A stretch of 9,970 nucleotides of DNA from Thermomicrobiaceae bacterium (GTDB taxonomy: Bacteria > Chloroflexota > Chloroflexia > Thermomicrobiales > Thermomicrobiaceae): assembly GCA_007123655.1 (NCBI GenBank), contig SKKR01000081.1, positions 1-9,970 on the forward strand. Direction: 5' to 3'. A program made the position numbers and the translations under genes. Below the pieces are notes generated by a model. It did no database searches. It was given only the letters and a program-made list of their open reading frames with translations, and was not told the origin of the DNA. Shown here in pieces: positions 7,700-9,970 of this stretch (position 1 is the stretch's first letter; each line of letters opens with the position of its first letter).

Positions 7700-9175
7700 A
7701 TGCTGATTCTCTACAACCCGCCAAGCACAGCGCAGCGGAAACCGGTCCTGCCGATGTCGCTCCTCGCACTCGGCGCGGTGATCGAGGGTGCCTACGACTA
7801 CGTCATCATCGACGGCAACCTGGAGGATGATCCGGTCGCCGCGATCGATCGAGCTGTCCGGGAACGTGGGGCGCGCACGCTGGCAGTGACTGTTATGCCT
7901 GGCCCGCAACTCAACCACGCCGTCCCGCAATGCCGTGAGTTACGCCGGATGCATCCCGAACTGACCATCATCTGGGGCGGGTACTTCCCGACGCAGCACT
8001 TCGACGTGGCGCTTCGAGCCGACTTCGTCGATTACGTCGTGCGCGGGCACGGAGAGGTGGTCTTCAAGAAACTGCTCGATTGTCTGGCATCCGGTGGCGA
8101 CCCTTCGGAGATCCCCGGTATCGCCTGTGCAGACAAGGTGACGGGTGAAATCCGGGCAAATGAAGTCGCTCAGATCCCGCAGCCGGACTCGTTGCCGGGC
8201 TACCCCTACCATCGGGTCGCGATGGAGCGATACATCCGGCCGACGTTCATGGGCAAACGCACGCTTCCACATCACTCCAGCTACGGATGCCCGTTCTTCT
8301 GCAATTTCTGTGCGGTCGTCAACATGGTCGGCGGTCGCTGGATGCCGCAGTCGGCCGAGCGGACCGCCGGCGTCACCCGGGAACTGGTAGAGAACTACGG
8401 GGCCGACTCGGTGGAGTTCTACGACAACAATTTCTTCGTCCATCAGAAGCGAACCGCCGAGTTCTGCGAGCGGATTATGGACCTCAACATCGGCTGGTGG
8501 GGTGAGGGCCGCATCGATACGATGCTCAAGTACAGCGACGCTACCTGGCGACTTATGCGGGATTCCGGTCTGCGGATGGTGTTTCTGGGGGCGGAATCCG
8601 GTTCGGACGAGACACTGAAACTCATGAACAAGGGAGGCACGGCGTCGACCGAGAAAACGATGGCCCTCGCGGGGAAGATGGCCGAGTACGATATCGTCCC
8701 GGAGTTCTCGTTCGTGCTAGGGAATCCGCCGGACCCTGAAGCCGACGTGCAGGGAACCCTGGAGTTCATCCGCAGGTTGAAACAGGTCAACCCGAGATCG
8801 GAGATCATCCTGTACATGTACACGCCCGTCCCGCTCGCCGGTGAGCTCTACGACCAGGCAAAGGCCGACGGATTCAACTTCCCGGAGACGCTCGACGGCT
8901 GGATCAGCCCGGAGTGGCAGGAGTTCTCCATGCGCCGGAGCAGCCACATGCCCTGGGTCGAGGACCCGCTCCGCAAGAAGATCCACAACTTCGAGCGCGT
9001 CCTGAACGCCTATTATCCGACCGCCACCGATCCCAGGCTGTCCGGGCTCTGGCGCTGGGTGCTGCGCTCGGTCAGCGCCTGGCGGTACCACTTGCGGGTC
9101 TATCATCATCCGCTGGAGCTGCGGGTGCTCCACAAGCTGCTGGCCTATCAACGGCCGGAGACGAGCGGGTTCTGA
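7700..9175 (+). CDS. B12-binding-domain radical SAM protein (pair 2, member b)
   Basis: This 491-residue enzyme starts MLILYNPPS, the usual first strand of the cobalamin-binding domain. It continues with YVIIDGNLEDD (34-44), IIWGGYFPTQ (90-99) and VVRGHGEVVFKKLLDCL (113-129). The radical SAM motif is YGCPFFCNFC, with cluster cysteines C197, C201 and C204, followed by VEFYDNNFF and LGAESGSD (296-303). Where relatives have GFPGE, this protein has GNPPDPEAD (341-349), so the Gly-Glu of that loop is lost. The C-terminus from about 450 is rich in Trp, Tyr, Arg and His. It pairs by resemblance with the protein at 3253-4665. The ribosome site is weak (AGG at 7694-7696, three bases from ATG), so translation may depend on coupling to the gene seven bases upstream. 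An internal ATG at about codon 19 would cut off the first strand and is not favoured. Reaction unknown. Confidence 0.92.
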   Translation: MLILYNPPSTAQRKPVLPMSLLALGAVIEGAYDYVIIDGNLEDDPVAAIDRAVRERGARTLAVTVMPGPQLNHAVPQCRELRRMHPELTIIWGGYFPTQHFDVALRADFVDYVVRGHGEVVFKKLLDCLASGGDPSEIPGIACADKVTGEIRANEVAQIPQPDSLPGYPYHRVAMERYIRPTFMGKRTLPHHSSYGCPFFCNFCAVVNMVGGRWMPQSAERTAGVTRELVENYGADSVEFYDNNFFVHQKRTAEFCERIMDLNIGWWGEGRIDTMLKYSDATWRLMRDSGLRMVFLGAESGSDETLKLMNKGGTASTEKTMALAGKMAEYDIVPEFSFVLGNPPDPEADVQGTLEFIRRLKQVNPRSEIILYMYTPVPLAGELYDQAKADGFNFPETLDGWISPEWQEFSMRRSSHMPWVEDPLRKKIHNFERVLNAYYPTATDPRLSGLWRWVLRSVSAWRYHLRVYHHPLELRVLHKLLAYQRPETSGF

Positions 9176-9215
9176 TCTCGACGATTGCACCGGGATCGAC
9201 CAGATCCCCTGGGCT

Positions 9216-9219
9216 GGAG
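9216..9219 (+). promoter_or_regulatory. Ribosome binding site deciding a TTG start
   Basis: GGAG lies seven bases before the TTG at 9227. No ATG in this frame lies between the previous stop (9173-9175) and the ATG at 9308. Starting at 9308 would leave only four residues before the first cluster cysteine, so this site supports TTG 9227 as the start of the last gene. Confidence 0.55.
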
Positions 9220-9226
9220 CGTCTCT

Positions 9227-9970
9227 TTGCTTTCTCCCATCGAAATCGCCAAACGCCAGCTGACGCTGAGCACGCACCAGATCCACTCGTTGCCGGTGCT
9301 GGTCCTGATGCCGCACAGTCGCTGCAATTGCCGCTGTGTGATGTGCGACATCTGGAAAGCCAACCGCAATGCAACCGAGATCTCGCGCGAGAGCCTTGAG
9401 ACTCATGTTGACGCGATTCGTCGCCTGAACGTGCAGTGGGTTGTTCTTTCCGGCGGGGAAGCGTTGATGCACTCCAACCTCTGGTCGCTCTGTGAATTGC
9501 TTCGCGAAACGGGAGTGAAGATCACGCTCCTCTCTACTGGACTGCTTCTCCGTCGCAATGCGAGCGACGTGACCCGGTGGTGTGACGACGTCATCGTCTC
9601 TCTCGATGGAAGCGCCGATGTCCACGATGCGATCCGCAACATCCCGCGAGCGTTCGAACGCCTGGCCGACGGGGTCGCCGCGCTACGAGAAGTGGACCCG
9701 TCTTATCGTGTCACTGGACGCTGCGTCATCCAGAGTCGTAACTTCACCGACCTTCCGAACATCATCGACGCCGCCAGGGATATCGGGCTCGACGAGATAT
9801 CGTTTCTCGCGGTCGACGTTTCAACACCCGCGTTCAACCGGCCGGAGCCATGGAGTGAAGATCGCGTGGAGGAGACAGCACTCAGTCCAAGAGAGGTTCA
9901 GGAGTTCAGCGAGATCCTCGAGAAAACGATCCGGACCCATCAGACCGAGTTCGATTCCGGGTTCATCGCC
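9227..9970 (+). CDS. Radical SAM protein without B12 domain (3' end missing)
   Basis: The first 248 residues of this protein are inside the window, and the frame is open to the last base. It has no cobalamin-binding domain: the cluster motif comes early, at C33, C37 and C40 in SRCNCRCVMCDIW. An SGGEAL loop (75-80) follows; most relatives have SGGEPL, so Ala replaces Pro. Later come LLSTGLLL, VIVSLDGS and a long helical part. This order is that of MoaA/PqqE/SPASM-like radical SAM enzymes acting on small molecules or peptides; whether a C-terminal SPASM or other cluster domain exists cannot be seen. The TTG start is chosen because GGAG is well placed, and it gives a sensible 32-residue lead (SPIEIAKRQLTL...HSLPVLVLMPH). 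Base 9227 is in the same frame as the previous gene, with no stop codon between the two except that gene's own TGA. It is probably the next member of the same operon. Confidence 0.87.
   Translation, partial: MLSPIEIAKRQLTLSTHQIHSLPVLVLMPHSRCNCRCVMCDIWKANRNATEISRESLETHVDAIRRLNVQWVVLSGGEALMHSNLWSLCELLRETGVKITLLSTGLLLRRNASDVTRWCDDVIVSLDGSADVHDAIRNIPRAFERLADGVAALREVDPSYRVTGRCVIQSRNFTDLPNIIDAARDIGLDEISFLAVDVSTPAFNRPEPWSEDRVEETALSPREVQEFSEILEKTIRTHQTEFDSGFIA

Noticed and set aside
1694..9175. Possibility that the four B12-type proteins bind cobalamin through a DxHxxG motif.
   Set aside because: The motif is not present in any of the four N-terminal domains. This is normal for many B12-rSAM enzymes and not evidence against cobalamin binding, but direct proof from a motif is lacking.
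551..9226. Search for a RiPP precursor peptide, CRISPR array, tRNA or insertion sequence in the gaps.
   Set aside because: Gaps between operon genes are 51 bases or less, with no room for a precursor. The 551-749 gap holds no convincing peptide gene, repeats or RNA gene.
8717..9625. Long reverse-strand open frame, with other antisense frames at 3955-4701, 6107-6754 and 762-1349.
   Set aside because: They lie opposite well-supported genes in GC-rich DNA, their translations show no domain motifs, and such antisense frames are expected from the codon bias.

Overview
The window comes from a high-GC bacterium (most codons end in G or C). Every supported gene is on the + strand. The phylum cannot be fixed from this sequence. 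The phosphonate-type ABC permease, the cobalamin-dependent radical SAM (rSAM) enzymes and the TTG start on the last gene would suit several GC-rich soil or thermophile lineages such as Chloroflexota or Gemmatimonadota, but that is a guess.

Layout. Positions 1-550 hold the 3' part of a PhnE-type permease gene, the end of an upstream transport operon. A 199-base gap follows; it carries a good sigma70/sigmaA-like promoter (TTTACA, 17-base spacer, TACTAT, 649-677). From 750 to the right edge there is one tightly packed gene row: a winged-helix plus nucleotidyltransferase-fold protein (750-1697), three consecutive B12-binding-domain rSAM proteins (1694-3256, 3253-4665, 4705-6102), two class I SAM methyltransferases (6092-6940, 6937-7692), a fourth B12-type rSAM protein (7700-9175), and a fifth rSAM protein of a different, B12-domain-free kind that runs off the window (9227 onward, TTG start).

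The junctions are ATGA overlaps at 1694, 3253 and 6937, an 11-base overlap at 6092, and gaps of 39, 7 and 51 bases. This is the structure of a single transcription unit with translational coupling.

How the genes may work together. Four B12-rSAM enzymes in one row suggest several radical steps (C- or P-methylation, ring formation or C-C coupling) on one unreactive scaffold. The two ordinary methyltransferases would add polar methylations; one has an NPPY motif and so probably acts on a planar nitrogen. The nucleotidyltransferase-fold protein and the last rSAM enzyme would complete the set. The four B12-rSAM proteins fall into two resemblance pairs (1694/4705 and 3253/7700), and all have Arg- and aromatic-rich C-terminal tails that could lie on a membrane. 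No synthase, thiotemplate enzyme, precursor peptide or glycosyltransferase is visible, so the substrate is unknown. It could be a lipid, a phosphonate or another small molecule. I consider this multi-rSAM operon the candidate undescribed system of the window.
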